Shown here one piece after another: positions 44,057-54,098 of a stretch of DNA of 64,000 bases. The DNA comes from Acidobacteriota bacterium (GTDB taxonomy: Bacteria > Acidobacteriota > Terriglobia > Acidiferrales > UBA7541): contig JABDGF010000001.1 of NCBI GenBank assembly GCA_013286165.1, forward strand, positions 57,461-121,460. Reading direction: 5' to 3'. The notes under the pieces were generated by a model. That model ran no database searches, was not told the origin of the DNA, and saw only the letters and a list, made by a program, of their open reading frames with translations. The position numbers were made by a program, and so were the translations under genes. Positions within the stretch are counted from its first letter, which is position 1; every line of letters starts with the position of its first letter.

Positions 44057-44800
44057 CTACTTCGGATAACGTCCGAACAACTGGTTCCAGCGGATATAGA
44101 TCAGATCGCCAAACATCGTGAGGCTGGCGCGCACGACGTGCACTTTCGTCGCTTCGTCGTGCGCCCACCGCACCGGCACTTCCGCGATGCGCAAACCATG
44201 CCGCTTCGCCAGAAACAAAACCTCCGGATCGAATCCCCACCCCAGAATCCGCTGCTGCTCGAAAACAATGCGCGACGCCTCGCGCTCAAACACTTTGAAC
44301 CCGCATTGCGTATCGTGAATCGGCAGCCACGTAAAGAGCCGCACCAGCGCGTTGAAAATAATTCCCGCCATCTCGCGCAGTTGCGACTGCCGAACCGAGA
44401 TCAGCGAACGGTCGATCGCGCGCGACCCGATCGCCACCTGATTCCCTTTCTTCAGCGCGTCGAATAATTTTTCAGACTCTTCGATCGGCGCCGATAAATC
44501 CGCGTCCGTGAAAAGCGCCAGCCGCCCGCGCGATTCCAGCATGCCGTGCCGCACGCTGTAGCCCTTCCCTTGGTTGCCCGGATTCGAAAGCAGCCGCACC
44601 GACGGCCACTGCCGCGCCCAATCGCGCGCCACTTGCGCCGTGCCGTCCGTCGATCCGTCGTCCACCACGATCACTTCGATCTGGTCGAGCGGCAACGGAC
44701 GTCCCTCGAAATATTCGCGGATGCGAGCCAGCGTTCGCGGGAGCCGCTTTTCTTCGTTGTAGGAAGGAATGATGATCGAAAGCTCGGGGCCCAAACTCAT
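44057..44800 (-). CDS. GT2-family glycosyltransferase (dolichyl-phosphate-type)
   Basis: 247 residues from the ATG at 44800, which overlaps the pcm stop by four bases (ATGA). The GT-A fold is clear: LSIIIPSYNEEKRL, VIVVDDGSTDGT, GNQGKGYSVRHGM and the DxD motif LFTDADLSAP. The segment HDTQCGFKVFERE is typical of DPG/DPM synthase-like enzymes that attach glucose or mannose to a polyprenyl phosphate. No C-terminal membrane helix is seen. The donor and acceptor are inferred from family. It is translationally coupled to pcm. Confidence 0.9.
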   Translation of the reverse strand: MSLGPELSIIIPSYNEEKRLPRTLARIREYFEGRPLPLDQIEVIVVDDGSTDGTAQVARDWARQWPSVRLLSNPGNQGKGYSVRHGMLESRGRLALFTDADLSAPIEESEKLFDALKKGNQVAIGSRAIDRSLISVRQSQLREMAGIIFNALVRLFTWLPIHDTQCGFKVFEREASRIVFEQQRILGWGFDPEVLFLAKRHGLRIAEVPVRWAHDEATKVHVVRASLTMFGDLIYIRWNQLFGRYPK

Positions 44801-45498
44801 TTTTCCAGGGCGCCATCGGGGCGCAAACGCCAGCCGTGCAATCCCAGCAGCGGAACGAACCGGCACGGAAACAGCGTTTGCTGCGTGACGCGATTTTCTT
44901 TTTTCACCAGCAGCATCAAGTCCTGCTGCTCCGCATTTCCAACCGGAATCACCAGGCGCCCGCCCTCCGCCAGCTGATCCACCAGCGTCGCAGGCACAGC
45001 CGGCGCCGCCGCGCTCACCAGGATCGCGTTATACGGCGAAGCCATCGGCCACCCGAGCGAACCATCACCCGCAAAAATGTTCACGTTCCTGTACCCGAGC
45101 CGGTTCAGCCGCTCGCGCGCCGTCGCCACAAGTTGCGTGCGGAATTCCACCGCGAACACCTCGCGCGCGAGATACGAAAGCACCGCCGCCTGGTAACCCG
45201 ACCCGCACCCGACCTCGAGCACACGATCTGTGGGCTCAATCGCCAGCGCTTCCGCGGCAGCCGCCACCATGTACGGCTGCGAGATCGTCTGCGCTTCGCC
45301 AATCTGCAGCGGTTTATCGTCGTACGCTTCGCCCACGCACGACGCCGGCACAAATTCATGCCGCGGCACCGCCAGCATCGCATCCAGCACCCGCGGCGAC
45401 GCAATCCCGCGCTCGCGAATTTGCCGCGCAACCATTTCTTTCCGCGCGGAGTCGAACTGTAGCGTTGCCGTGGCCGTGCCCGCGCCGTTTGCGCTCAT
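44797..45498 (-). CDS. pcm: Protein-L-isoaspartate O-methyltransferase
   Basis: 233 residues. The family start (MVARQIRERGIASPRVLDAM) is followed by VPRHEFVP, the SAM-binding VLEVGCGSGYQAAVL and the middle ISQPYMVAAA. The C-terminus has GGRLVIPVG and LLGLHGW. The enzyme methylates damaged isoaspartyl residues so they can revert, and acts in the cytoplasm. It is coupled to the downstream glycosyltransferase gene by a four-base overlap. Length is normal for bacterial PCMT. Confidence 0.94.
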   Translation of the reverse strand: MSANGAGTATATLQFDSARKEMVARQIRERGIASPRVLDAMLAVPRHEFVPASCVGEAYDDKPLQIGEAQTISQPYMVAAAAEALAIEPTDRVLEVGCGSGYQAAVLSYLAREVFAVEFRTQLVATARERLNRLGYRNVNIFAGDGSLGWPMASPYNAILVSAAAPAVPATLVDQLAEGGRLVIPVGNAEQQDLMLLVKKENRVTQQTLFPCRFVPLLGLHGWRLRPDGALEK

Positions 45499-45785
45499 GG
45501 TAGCAATCCCGTTTTTACTGGCGGCTGGGAATTCCCGTCGATTACTTCCACACCTGCGAGCCGTGCGATTCGTTTTGGCGGACCGCTGAGACCAGGAAGG
45601 CTCACTCGGCTGAAATTATCACAGGAAATGCGCGGCTGCTACTGGAACTCAATTCATCGAAGTAGCAGGTCACCCGAGCCATAAACGCGCCGGCACCGGA
45701 ATTGCATAGCTGCACCTCGTTCGATACAGTTCTAAGGTTCGTTTGTCAGGGCGGACAGAAGCCCGGACCAACCACAGGAGATCCG

Positions 45786-46481
45786 ATGAAGTTTCAGAAT
45801 GCCCTGATTTTGGCGGCCTGTTCGGCGTTCACTCTCGCCGCCGCCCCGGCACACGCGCAAGCCGCACCCGGCACCGCGCCCGCACAGAAGCCGGCCGCAC
45901 AAGCCGCCGCGCCCGCCGAAAAGCTCGACCCCGCGAAGGAAGCCGCCATTCGCCACTTGCTCGACCTCACCGAAATTTCCAAGATGGGCGACAACATTTC
46001 CGCCGGCATCTCCCGCGAAGTTCAAAACGCCGCCGGCCGCGCCGTCGCGCAGGATCAAGTTCCGAAGTTCATGCAGGAATTCAGCGCGAAATTCACCACT
46101 GCCGCCCCGGCCAGCAAAGTCACTGACGCAATCGTTCCGATTTACGCAAAGCACTTCACGCTCGAAGAAATTCAAGGCCTCACCAAATTCTACGAGTCGC
46201 CGCTCGGCCAGAAGCTCGTGAAGGAAATGCCGGCCGTCGTGCAGGAATCGCAGAACGTCGGCGTCGAAATGGATGAAGCCGCGGCTCTCGTAGTCCTCCG
46301 CGGAATGCAGGACGAATATCCCGTGCTGAAACAGATGCTGCCGCCGGATCCGAATGCTCCCGCGCCGGCCGCTCCTGCCGCAACTCCAACGCCGGGTGCA
46401 GGCGCCGGTGATTCGGGCGCATCTTCTGCTCCTCCGCCGAAGAACGTCCAGCCGGGCACGCCCGCCACGCCGAAGCAGTAA
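45786..46481 (+). CDS. Secreted DUF2059-domain protein
   Basis: 231 residues from the ATG at 45786, behind CAGGAGA; a longer frame begins at 45702 but lacks a good site. A signal peptide (to about PAHAQ) and an Ala/Pro-rich linker precede a helical DUF2059 domain (AAIRHLLDLTEISKMGDNIS, KHFTLEEIQGLTKFYESPLG). A Pro/Ala/Gly-rich tail follows (APAPAAPAATPTPGAGAG). The domain is periplasmic and of unknown function. It is just upstream of modA, but a separate promoter is possible. Confidence 0.82.
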   Translation: MKFQNALILAACSAFTLAAAPAHAQAAPGTAPAQKPAAQAAAPAEKLDPAKEAAIRHLLDLTEISKMGDNISAGISREVQNAAGRAVAQDQVPKFMQEFSAKFTTAAPASKVTDAIVPIYAKHFTLEEIQGLTKFYESPLGQKLVKEMPAVVQESQNVGVEMDEAAALVVLRGMQDEYPVLKQMLPPDPNAPAPAAPAATPTPGAGAGDSGASSAPPPKNVQPGTPATPKQ

Positions 46482-46509
46482 TTTTTTTCGGCGCGCTCTT
46501 GAGGGCGCA

Positions 46510-47382
46510 ATGAAACACGTCACGATGAACGACAACATGAAACTAACGAGGAGGCCGGTGCTCGCCGGCCTCTTCGCGTTTCTGGCCGCCGTCGCATGCG
46601 CGCTCGCCGGAATTCATCCCGCACTCGCGCAATCGCAACAGTCTCCCGCGCAGACCGGCTCGATCACCGTTTCCGCCGCGATCAGCCTCAAAGACGCTCT
46701 CGCCCAACTCGGCCCGCTCTACGAAAAACGCGTCCCCGGCGCGAAAATCACCTTCAACTACGGCGGCTCCGGCACGCTCGAGCAGCAAATCGAACAAGGC
46801 GCTCCGGCCGACATTTTCTTCTCAGCCGCCGAGCAGCAGATGGATCAGCTCAAAGCCGCCGGCCTCATCGACGGCGCGCCGCACGACATCGTCTCCAATT
46901 CCCTCGTACTCATCGCGCCCGCCGGCGACGACGCGCTGAAAACTCTCGAAAATCTTGAAGCCCCCTTCGTGAAAAAAATCGCTCTCGGCGAAACGAAAAC
47001 CGTTCCCGCCGGAATGTACGCCCAAGAATCCCTCGCCCATCTCGGCCTCTGGGCCGGCCTCACGCCGAAAATCGTCTTCGCGAAAGACGTTCGCGCCGTC
47101 CTCACCTACATCGAAACCGGCAACGCCGACGCGGGCTTCGTCTATGAAACCGACGCGCTCAGTTCGAAAAAAGTTCGAGTCGTCACCAAAGTCCCCGACG
47201 ACACGCACGCGCCAATCGTCTATCCCGCCGCGGTACTGAAAAATTCCAAGAATCCCGAACTCGCGAAAGCCTTCCTCGATTTTCTCGCCGGCTCCGACGC
47301 GCGCGTCATCTTCCAGGAATTCGGCTTCGCTCCTCCGCCGGCAGACACCACCGTCATCGAAAAACCTGCCGCCGCAAATTAG
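46510..47382 (+). CDS. modA: Molybdate ABC transporter substrate-binding protein
   Basis: 290 residues from the ATG at 46510, with a GAGGG site. A signal peptide (to about ALAQS) is followed by the ModA fold: ITVSAAISLKDALAQL, TFNYGGSGTLEQQIEQGAPA, DIFFSAAEQQMDQL and NADAGFVYETDAL. The Ser/Ala residues of SAAISLK and SGTL line the oxyanion site. It delivers molybdate or tungstate to ModB. The gene order modA-modB-modC is intact with short gaps. Confidence 0.94.
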   Translation: MKHVTMNDNMKLTRRPVLAGLFAFLAAVACALAGIHPALAQSQQSPAQTGSITVSAAISLKDALAQLGPLYEKRVPGAKITFNYGGSGTLEQQIEQGAPADIFFSAAEQQMDQLKAAGLIDGAPHDIVSNSLVLIAPAGDDALKTLENLEAPFVKKIALGETKTVPAGMYAQESLAHLGLWAGLTPKIVFAKDVRAVLTYIETGNADAGFVYETDALSSKKVRVVTKVPDDTHAPIVYPAAVLKNSKNPELAKAFLDFLAGSDARVIFQEFGFAPPPADTTVIEKPAAAN

Positions 47383-47409
47383 TCCCGCTCCGGCTACAAT
47401 CCTCCTCGC

Positions 47410-48120
47410 ATGGCGCCCGTCACAGACTGGTCTCCGCTTTGGATTTCGCTCGCGACCTCCATCGTCGCGACGATGCTCACCCTCGTCGTCGGCGTCGCCG
47501 CGGCGGCGTGGCGCGGACGCAGGCGCGGCCCACTCGCCGTCGTCGTCGATTCGATTTTCCTTTTGCCTCTCGTGCTCCCGCCCACCGTCGTCGGATTTCT
47601 GCTGCTCGTGATTTTCGGCCGCCGCAGCCCCATCGGCGCGCTGCTCGCCAAGCTCGACGCGACCATCGTATTTTCCTGGCCCGCCACCGTGATCGCCGCC
47701 GCCACGGTTTCTTTTCCGCTGATGTATCTCACCGCTCGCGCCGCGCTCGAGCAGGTCGATCCCACTCTCGCCGAAGCCGCCCGCACTCTCGGTGCCGGCG
47801 AATCGCGCGTGTTGCGCGAAATCCTGCTCCCGCTCGCGTGGCCCGGCATCCTCGCCGGCACCGTTCTCGCGTTCGCCCGAGCGCTCGGCGAATTCGGCGC
47901 CACCCTAATGATCGCGGGCGACATTCCCGGCCGCACCGAAACAATTCCTCTGGCAATTTATTTCGCGGTGGAATCCGGCGACATGCAGCGTGCCTGGATG
48001 TGGTGCGCGATCGATGTGGCGATTTCGCTGGTGCTGCTCGGCGGGCTTTATTACTGGACGAATGCGCAGCGTGCGGCAAGCGGCGTGCGCAAAACTACGC
48101 GGAGAACCGATGCCGCTTGA
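47410..48120 (+). CDS. modB: Molybdate ABC transporter permease
   Basis: 236 residues with five to six membrane helices. The cytoplasmic EAA loop (EAARTLGAGESRVLREILLP) contacts the ATPase, and ALGEFGATLMIAG is the usual ModB end region. It forms the inner-membrane channel as a homodimer. The start is the ATG at 47410. Its end overlaps the modC start by 11 bases, giving coupled synthesis. Confidence 0.94.
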   Translation: MAPVTDWSPLWISLATSIVATMLTLVVGVAAAAWRGRRRGPLAVVVDSIFLLPLVLPPTVVGFLLLVIFGRRSPIGALLAKLDATIVFSWPATVIAAATVSFPLMYLTARAALEQVDPTLAEAARTLGAGESRVLREILLPLAWPGILAGTVLAFARALGEFGATLMIAGDIPGRTETIPLAIYFAVESGDMQRAWMWCAIDVAISLVLLGGLYYWTNAQRAASGVRKTTRRTDAA

Positions 48121-49210
48121 AATTGATATCGAAAAGCAACTCGCAGACTTCACGCTGAACGTGAAATTTCACGCGCCTGACGGGCCCCTCGCAATCCTCG
48201 GCGCATCCGGCGCCGGAAAAACGATGTTGCTGCGCTGCATCGCCGGCCTCGAAACGCCCGAACGTGGCCGCATCGTGCTGAAGGGCCGCACGCTTTTCGA
48301 TTCCGACGCTAACGTTAACCTTCCCGCGCGCGAACGCTGCATCGGCCTGCTCTTCCAGAATTACGCGCTCTTCCCGCACCGCACCGTCGCGCAAAATATC
48401 GGCTTCGGCCTCACCGCGCTCACCGCCACCGAACGCGACGCGCGTGTCGCGCATCTCGCAGCGCGTACCCAAGTCGTCGAACTCGTCGGTCGCTCAGCCC
48501 GCGAACTTTCCGGCGGCGAACAGCAGCGCGTCGCGCTCGCACGCGCACTGGCAATCGATCCGAAAGCGCTGCTCCTCGACGAACCGCTCTCCGCCATGGA
48601 CACTCACCTTCGGAGCCAGGTGGAAACGCTTCTCGAAGAAACCTTCCAGTCTCACGCGCGCCCCGCGCTCGTCGTCACCCACAACATCGAAGAAGCCTAC
48701 CGCATCAGCCAGGACTTGCTCGTCCTCTCGCGCGGCCACGTCGTCGCGCACGGCCCCAAGCACGAAGTCTGGCGCCGCCCCGCCAACACAGAAGTCGCGC
48801 GCCTCACCGGCTGCAAAAATATTACCCGCGCTCAAGTCGAGCCGGACGGCACCGTCACCGCCATCGACTGGCGCCTCCGACTCACCCTCGCGCACCCCGC
48901 GCCCGCATCCACTCGCTGGATCGGCATCCGCGCCCACCACATCGAATTCCCCGACGCGCTTGCACAAGAAACACCACGCAGCGCACCGCCGCCTCAAAAC
49001 CAAAACGCGTTCCCTTGCTGGCTGGCTCACCACTCCGAAACGCCCTTTCGCATGACCGTCTTCCTCCGCACCCGCGAACTCGAAAAATCCGAAGACGAAA
49101 TCGAACTCCAAGCCGAACTCACCAAGCCCGAATGGGACCGCCTCCGCACCATAGAACAACCCTGGCGCGTCCGCCTCTCCCCCGAAAATTTATTTCCGAT
49201 GGATTCCTAG
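48110..49210 (+). CDS. modC: Molybdate ABC transporter ATP-binding protein
   Basis: 366 residues from the ATG at 48110 (GGAG before it). The ATPase has Walker A GASGAGKT, the Q-loop (LLFQNYALFPHR), the signature LSGGEQQR, Walker B ALLLDEPLSAMD and the His switch (VVTHNIEE). A C-terminal region (about 240-366) looks like a TOBE/MOP-type regulatory domain, as usual in ModC, though it is more divergent than the ATPase. It overlaps modB by 11 bases. Confidence 0.93.
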   Translation: MPLEIDIEKQLADFTLNVKFHAPDGPLAILGASGAGKTMLLRCIAGLETPERGRIVLKGRTLFDSDANVNLPARERCIGLLFQNYALFPHRTVAQNIGFGLTALTATERDARVAHLAARTQVVELVGRSARELSGGEQQRVALARALAIDPKALLLDEPLSAMDTHLRSQVETLLEETFQSHARPALVVTHNIEEAYRISQDLLVLSRGHVVAHGPKHEVWRRPANTEVARLTGCKNITRAQVEPDGTVTAIDWRLRLTLAHPAPASTRWIGIRAHHIEFPDALAQETPRSAPPPQNQNAFPCWLAHHSETPFRMTVFLRTRELEKSEDEIELQAELTKPEWDRLRTIEQPWRVRLSPENLFPMDS

Positions 49211-49362
49211 TCTTGGCGCAGGAGACGCCAGACACGAGCACGGTTGACGCGATCAGCACCGCACCACTATGGGCTGCGGGAGCGAAGCTACCGCTTTGCC
49301 ACCAACGTCAGCAAATCTCCGACGAAGCCTCGAGCAGCTCCAAACGCAGCCCGCGCACCAAC

Positions 49363-52300
49363 TCAGTGAAAATGCCGTATAAATTTTACGTCGAGCGAAT
49401 AAGTCCCGTTGATGTCCCGCAGAAACACGATCGAGAGATCCCTCTTCACGTGGTACTCCACCTGAATCAGCTGCTCCTGATCCGAAGCCGCATTCGATGA
49501 GTATGTGATTGTGAGGTCCCTCGTCACTTGCTGCTCGATCGTCACACGCGCCGAGGCAGAAGATTCCGTCGTCGTCCCCGCCAAAAACGGATCCACGCGA
49601 AAATGGCTGATGCCAAATAAGTGTTCAATTCGCCCGCCCAGCCCGCTCGAAATCGCCTCCGAAAGCAGCGCCGTCGCGCCGTAGTTCTGCCCGCCGCCCG
49701 CGCTGCTCGATCGCAACGCGCTTTCCTCGCCCGTGCTCCCAAGCGCCAGCAGCGCGATGATGTCCGTGTCCGGCAGCGGCGGGTCCGACCGGTAGCTCAG
49801 CGAAAGTTTGCTCGCGCGCCCCGAAAAGTTGATCGTCACCGCGTACTGGCTGATCGTCGAAGTCGCTTCGATGTTCAGTTCCGGATCCAGCTGAAACGGA
49901 TTCGCGAAATTGATGTCGCCGCGTGTGAGCGCAAAATTATTCCCGCGGAACGACATTTCTCCGCCCAGCAAGTGAATGTGCCCCAGCAAGATCGGATGAT
50001 CCGGAGTGCCGCGCAAGTGCAAGTCGCTATCGATTTCCACCTGCGCGCCTGTCCACTCGATGCGCGCGCCCGGCGCGGTGTGGCTCGCCACATCAAACGT
50101 AAGATTCCTCATGAACGGCGACGATGACGCGCTGCTGCCCTCCGGGCTCGGCGTAAAAAACGAAGTGATGTCCACGCCCGGCGCAAATAGCAGCCGCTTC
50201 AGCTCTACGTTGCCGCTCAGAATCGCCGCGTCCGTCGTGCCGCTCAACTGCAAACTGCCGCCCACCAGCCAGCTCATCCCCGCCGGATATCGCACGCGCA
50301 CTTGATTCGTCGTCGCCGTGATTTCGTAGCGCACCGGTCCGTCTTCGCCGTACGTCACGCTGCCGCCCAGCGTCAGCTGCCCGCCGCCGGAATCCGCCGT
50401 CACGTTTTCAAAAAGCAGCCGGCTGCTGTCAAACACCAGCTCGCCCTTCACGTTGCTCAGCCCAATCGGCGCTTCCGCGTACGATGCCGACGCATTCTGC
50501 AAACTCGCGCGGCCTGTGATGCGCGGTTTCGAAAGCGTGCCTTGGATCGCCACGTTCGCGTCCGCTTGTCCCGTCGCCGTCAAATCCGGCACGAGCCCTT
50601 TCAGAAGGCCAAGGTTCACCGCGCCCGCAACGTTCACGTGCACCGGGCGGTCGCGATCGAATCGCGCCGATCCCGTGATTTCAAAGTTGCTGTTTGGTCC
50701 CGTGATGCGCGCCTGGTTGATGCGCACTTCGTTCCGCCGGTAAGCGAATTGCACCGGTCCGTCGTTGCGCAGCGAAATAAAAAGGTAGTCGAACGATATG
50801 AACGAAATATTCGCGTCGATCTCGATCGTGTCCGGCTTTTTCAACTGGCCGGAAAGCGCGAACTCTCCATCCACCACGCTGTGTTTCGTCAGATTTTTCA
50901 GGTGCAACCCGCTCTTCAGCAGCGGGTCCAGGTCAAACTGCTTCATCGTCAGCTTGCCGGCGATGTCCTGGTCACCCGTGAGCACCAGCGAAATCTGCCC
51001 GGCGAGATTACCGTTCGATTTTTCAGACGCCACGTCCATGCTGATCTTGGCGCCGTCCGAGGTCATGTGTCCGATGAAGTCACCTTGGTCGTCCGTGCCC
51101 ACCTTCAGCGCGACCACGTGAAAATCGCCCTGCCCTTGCGGCGAACGTATCGGTCCACTTCCGCGCAAGTTGAAATCGATCGTGCCGCCGAGTGGAACGT
51201 TTGCCGTCTGCACCGCTTTGATTTCTGAAATCGGAATGTTCAATCCCGCGAGCGTGAAATCCGCCGTCTGCTCCACCGGCTTGTACAACAAGTTCCCCGT
51301 AACGCGGCCGTCGTGCCGCCGCAGGTCGGCGCGCGAGATGCGAACCTCATCCGGCGAGTAGCGCAGCTCGCCTGAAAATGAGTCGGCGTGATAGCCCTTC
51401 ACGTCGATGTTTTCCAGATTTGCGTTCGCGTCAAACGTTGGTGCCGCTTTCGTACCACCCGCTCGAAATGTGCCGCTCACCGTCGCCGTCACCGGATAAT
51501 TCAATCCAAGCAGCGCCTGAATGTCCGCGCTCGGCGCGTTCTCGATCGTTCCTTCCACGCTAAATTGGCTGTCCGCGGTGAAGCCCCAGTCGTGATCGAA
51601 GCCGAGAAACATGTCCATCTTCGCCACGGCGTCACCGCGTTTCACCATCGCATTCGCGAATCGAAAGCCGTCCACCGAGTAATCGATGTTGCCGTCCATC
51701 TCGTCAAAAAAATATGTGTCGTAGTGCGCTTCGGTGGCGTGCGCATGCCCCGCAAAACTCGGGCCGCCAATCGGCCCTAGAATCCGTCCTTTAAAAGCAA
51801 ACTGGCCCTCCAGCGGCACGCGTGGCTCGTCGGGGTCGATCAGGTAATCCACAAACGCTTCCCAATCCGACACGCGCGTGCAGTTCAGATCCAGATCGAG
51901 CGTCGAATCTTTTCCGCCCAGAAACCCGTTGAAATCCAGCTGCGTGTGCGGCGTGGTGATCTCGCTGTTCGTCAGCTGGATCACGCGCTTGTCATCCACG
52001 TAATCGAAATGCACCACCGCCGTCACCGGCACCGCGCCGGCGTCGAGCACTGTCGGCGGCGTCCATCGGGAATCCCCGTGTGAACGGAAATGCTGGAAAT
52101 CGCTCACCCAGGTATTTTCCGAAACCACATCGACGATGCCTTCCCAGCGCAGCTTATCCAGCGGAAAACTCGGATTGTTCACCGCATCGAATGCATCCGC
52201 GAGGCTCGCGCCGCTGAAGTGCGTATTCGTCTTGAACGCCAGCGTCTTCATGTCCATCTCGACGCGGCCGTCCAGCGCACCTTCCAGCGCGTGAACGTTG

Positions 52301-53313
52301 AAATTCGGAATCACCAGCAGCTGCTTCGTGATCTGGTAGTCGCCCCACGCCGATAAATTCGTCGCGTGAAACCACTCATACGGCAGCTTGATGTCGTGCG
52401 ACGAAAAATGCCCCGCCCCCGACCAGTCGTTCGCGGCCAGCCGCGCGTTCCCCGAAAAATCCGTCACCGCATCGGGAACTAGCGGCGCCTTTACGATCGT
52501 TCGCACATCCTCGAGCGACAGCTTGCCGCGGTAGTGCACATCCCACACCGGAGTTTTGAAACTCGAAAGCTCCGCGCGCAAGCTCACATTTGAGTGCGGC
52601 AGCTTCAAATTGAAATCCGTCAGCTCGAACGCATCGCGATGCAGCAGAAATTTTCCCGTCGTATCGAACCGGAAAGCCGCATCGCCCTTCGCCGCCACCT
52701 CGATCTGATACCACTCGAAATCGCCGATGTACGAATCGGCACCGGTGAGTGGGTGGTCGTACGCGAGATGAAAGTGAAAATTCTTCCCGTGCGCGCTCAG
52801 GGCCGTTTTCTGATTGTTGTAGCTCACCACTCCGTTTTGAATGTCGAGCATCCCCACGCGCAATCCAAAGAGCGTCTCCTGCCATGGCTTATTGCTCGGA
52901 GGGATGCGCGGCGTGGGAATGTTGCTCGCGCCAGATTTGTCGATCCGCACATTCAATTCCGGATTCTGCGCGGAAAATCGGTCGAGCCGCACGTCGCGCC
53001 CGAAAAACGACAGAACCGTGAGCCCCACATCGATGTGATCCGCGTGAAAAAGCGGTGGCGTGCCCGCGGGCTCCGAGCCATGCAGCGTCAGATCGTCGAT
53101 CTGCGCGCGCAGCCGGATCGCCTGCAGATGAAATCCACCCATCTCCACGCGCGCGCCCGTCCGGTCTTCGAGCTGCGTAACGATGGCTTTCCGCAGAATG
53201 CTTTCCGCCACGCTGTTTCCCAGCTTGTACACAAGGATCGCCGCAATCGAGATCAGCACCGCCATCGCGATTAGCGAGTGCCGGATCCATCGCCAGATCC
53301 TCGAGCCCTTCAT
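49363..53313 (-). CDS. TamB-like translocation and assembly protein
   Basis: 1316 residues. One N-terminal membrane helix (about 10-30, SLIAMAVLISIAAILVYKL) is followed by an AsmA-like start and a very long repetitive beta-rich body typical of TamB/AsmA bridge proteins. The C-terminal DUF490-type domain includes HLLGGEMSFRGNNFALTRGD and LEINIEATSTISQYAVT-like strands, with a final VEYHVKRDLSIVFL. TamB spans the periplasm and works with TamA in outer-membrane protein insertion or lipid transport. Its ATG overlaps the SurA-like stop (ATGA), and the TamA/BamA-like gene is one further upstream, so the three are one operon. Confidence 0.88.
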   Translation of the reverse strand: MKGSRIWRWIRHSLIAMAVLISIAAILVYKLGNSVAESILRKAIVTQLEDRTGARVEMGGFHLQAIRLRAQIDDLTLHGSEPAGTPPLFHADHIDVGLTVLSFFGRDVRLDRFSAQNPELNVRIDKSGASNIPTPRIPPSNKPWQETLFGLRVGMLDIQNGVVSYNNQKTALSAHGKNFHFHLAYDHPLTGADSYIGDFEWYQIEVAAKGDAAFRFDTTGKFLLHRDAFELTDFNLKLPHSNVSLRAELSSFKTPVWDVHYRGKLSLEDVRTIVKAPLVPDAVTDFSGNARLAANDWSGAGHFSSHDIKLPYEWFHATNLSAWGDYQITKQLLVIPNFNVHALEGALDGRVEMDMKTLAFKTNTHFSGASLADAFDAVNNPSFPLDKLRWEGIVDVVSENTWVSDFQHFRSHGDSRWTPPTVLDAGAVPVTAVVHFDYVDDKRVIQLTNSEITTPHTQLDFNGFLGGKDSTLDLDLNCTRVSDWEAFVDYLIDPDEPRVPLEGQFAFKGRILGPIGGPSFAGHAHATEAHYDTYFFDEMDGNIDYSVDGFRFANAMVKRGDAVAKMDMFLGFDHDWGFTADSQFSVEGTIENAPSADIQALLGLNYPVTATVSGTFRAGGTKAAPTFDANANLENIDVKGYHADSFSGELRYSPDEVRISRADLRRHDGRVTGNLLYKPVEQTADFTLAGLNIPISEIKAVQTANVPLGGTIDFNLRGSGPIRSPQGQGDFHVVALKVGTDDQGDFIGHMTSDGAKISMDVASEKSNGNLAGQISLVLTGDQDIAGKLTMKQFDLDPLLKSGLHLKNLTKHSVVDGEFALSGQLKKPDTIEIDANISFISFDYLFISLRNDGPVQFAYRRNEVRINQARITGPNSNFEITGSARFDRDRPVHVNVAGAVNLGLLKGLVPDLTATGQADANVAIQGTLSKPRITGRASLQNASASYAEAPIGLSNVKGELVFDSSRLLFENVTADSGGGQLTLGGSVTYGEDGPVRYEITATTNQVRVRYPAGMSWLVGGSLQLSGTTDAAILSGNVELKRLLFAPGVDITSFFTPSPEGSSASSSPFMRNLTFDVASHTAPGARIEWTGAQVEIDSDLHLRGTPDHPILLGHIHLLGGEMSFRGNNFALTRGDINFANPFQLDPELNIEATSTISQYAVTINFSGRASKLSLSYRSDPPLPDTDIIALLALGSTGEESALRSSSAGGGQNYGATALLSEAISSGLGGRIEHLFGISHFRVDPFLAGTTTESSASARVTIEQQVTRDLTITYSSNAASDQEQLIQVEYHVKRDLSIVFLRDINGTYSLDVKFIRHFH

Positions 53314-54098
53314 TGCGGGCTCCGCTGCGGCGCCGGCGTTGTGGACGTTGTGGGCGCGCTAGGCGTGGCGGGCGTCACCGGAGCGGCGACGTTGGCTGGC
53401 GCAGTGGGTGTGGATGCCGCAGGCAGCGCGTCTTGCTTAGACACGATGTCCAGTTTCACGCGGTCCCGCGTATCGGTCAGCCACTTGTCCGCTCGTGCCT
53501 GAATCGCGCGCAAAATCAAGATCTCGCGGATCGTATCGTCCACATCATCGAGCGGAGGCACTTCCTGGTTCCGCGCCTTCAACTGCGGCGCAAATTCCTT
53601 GTTGTAATAATCCTCCACCTGCTGGTCGGTCACCTGTGCCGCGGGCCGGAACCGGTAATCGATGAATCGCGAGAGATAGAGCTGCTGCGAAATCAGCCGG
53701 CGTACCGCAGCGGGCGAGAGCCCCGCGGCCGCGCAGCGCTGCTGAAATTCCTCAGGCGATGCAAACTGCTTCGTAAATTCCGCCACCGCGCGATCCACAT
53801 CCGCAGCCGTCGGCTGCGCGTATCGCGCCGTCACTGCTTCGGTGCGCACCAGCCACTGATCCGCAAGCAGTCGGATCAACTCCGCGCGCGACTTCGCCTT
53901 TCCATCCACCAGCTGCTCAAACGCGCCGAGCTCGCGAATCTCGCTTTCGGTGATTACATCATCTTCAATGCGCGCCGCCACGCCATCCACGTTCCGTGTC
54001 TGCGGAATCGAAATCGACGCGCGCACCGTTACAGCCCACGCCGCAACCACCAACGCGAGCGACGCAACCACTATCGAATTGGCAATCGCGCGCCGCAC
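53310..54098 (-). CDS. SurA-like periplasmic chaperone without a parvulin domain
   Basis: 262 residues, starting at a GTG (54098) that shares one base with the upstream stop (TAGTG). A signal peptide (about 1-27) is followed by a SurA N-terminal-type chaperone region: VDGVAARIEDDVITESEIRE, SRAELIRLLADQWLVRTEAV and the helix-rich RRLISQQLYLSRFID. No parvulin (PPIase) domain follows; instead the chain ends with an Ala/Pro/Thr-rich tail (APVTPATPSAPTTSTT). It lies between the BamA-like and TamB-like genes, so it probably hands clients to that machine. Confidence 0.82.
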   Translation of the reverse strand: MRRAIANSIVVASLALVVAAWAVTVRASISIPQTRNVDGVAARIEDDVITESEIRELGAFEQLVDGKAKSRAELIRLLADQWLVRTEAVTARYAQPTAADVDRAVAEFTKQFASPEEFQQRCAAAGLSPAAVRRLISQQLYLSRFIDYRFRPAAQVTDQQVEDYYNKEFAPQLKARNQEVPPLDDVDDTIREILILRAIQARADKWLTDTRDRVKLDIVSKQDALPAASTPTAPANVAAPVTPATPSAPTTSTTPAPQRSPQ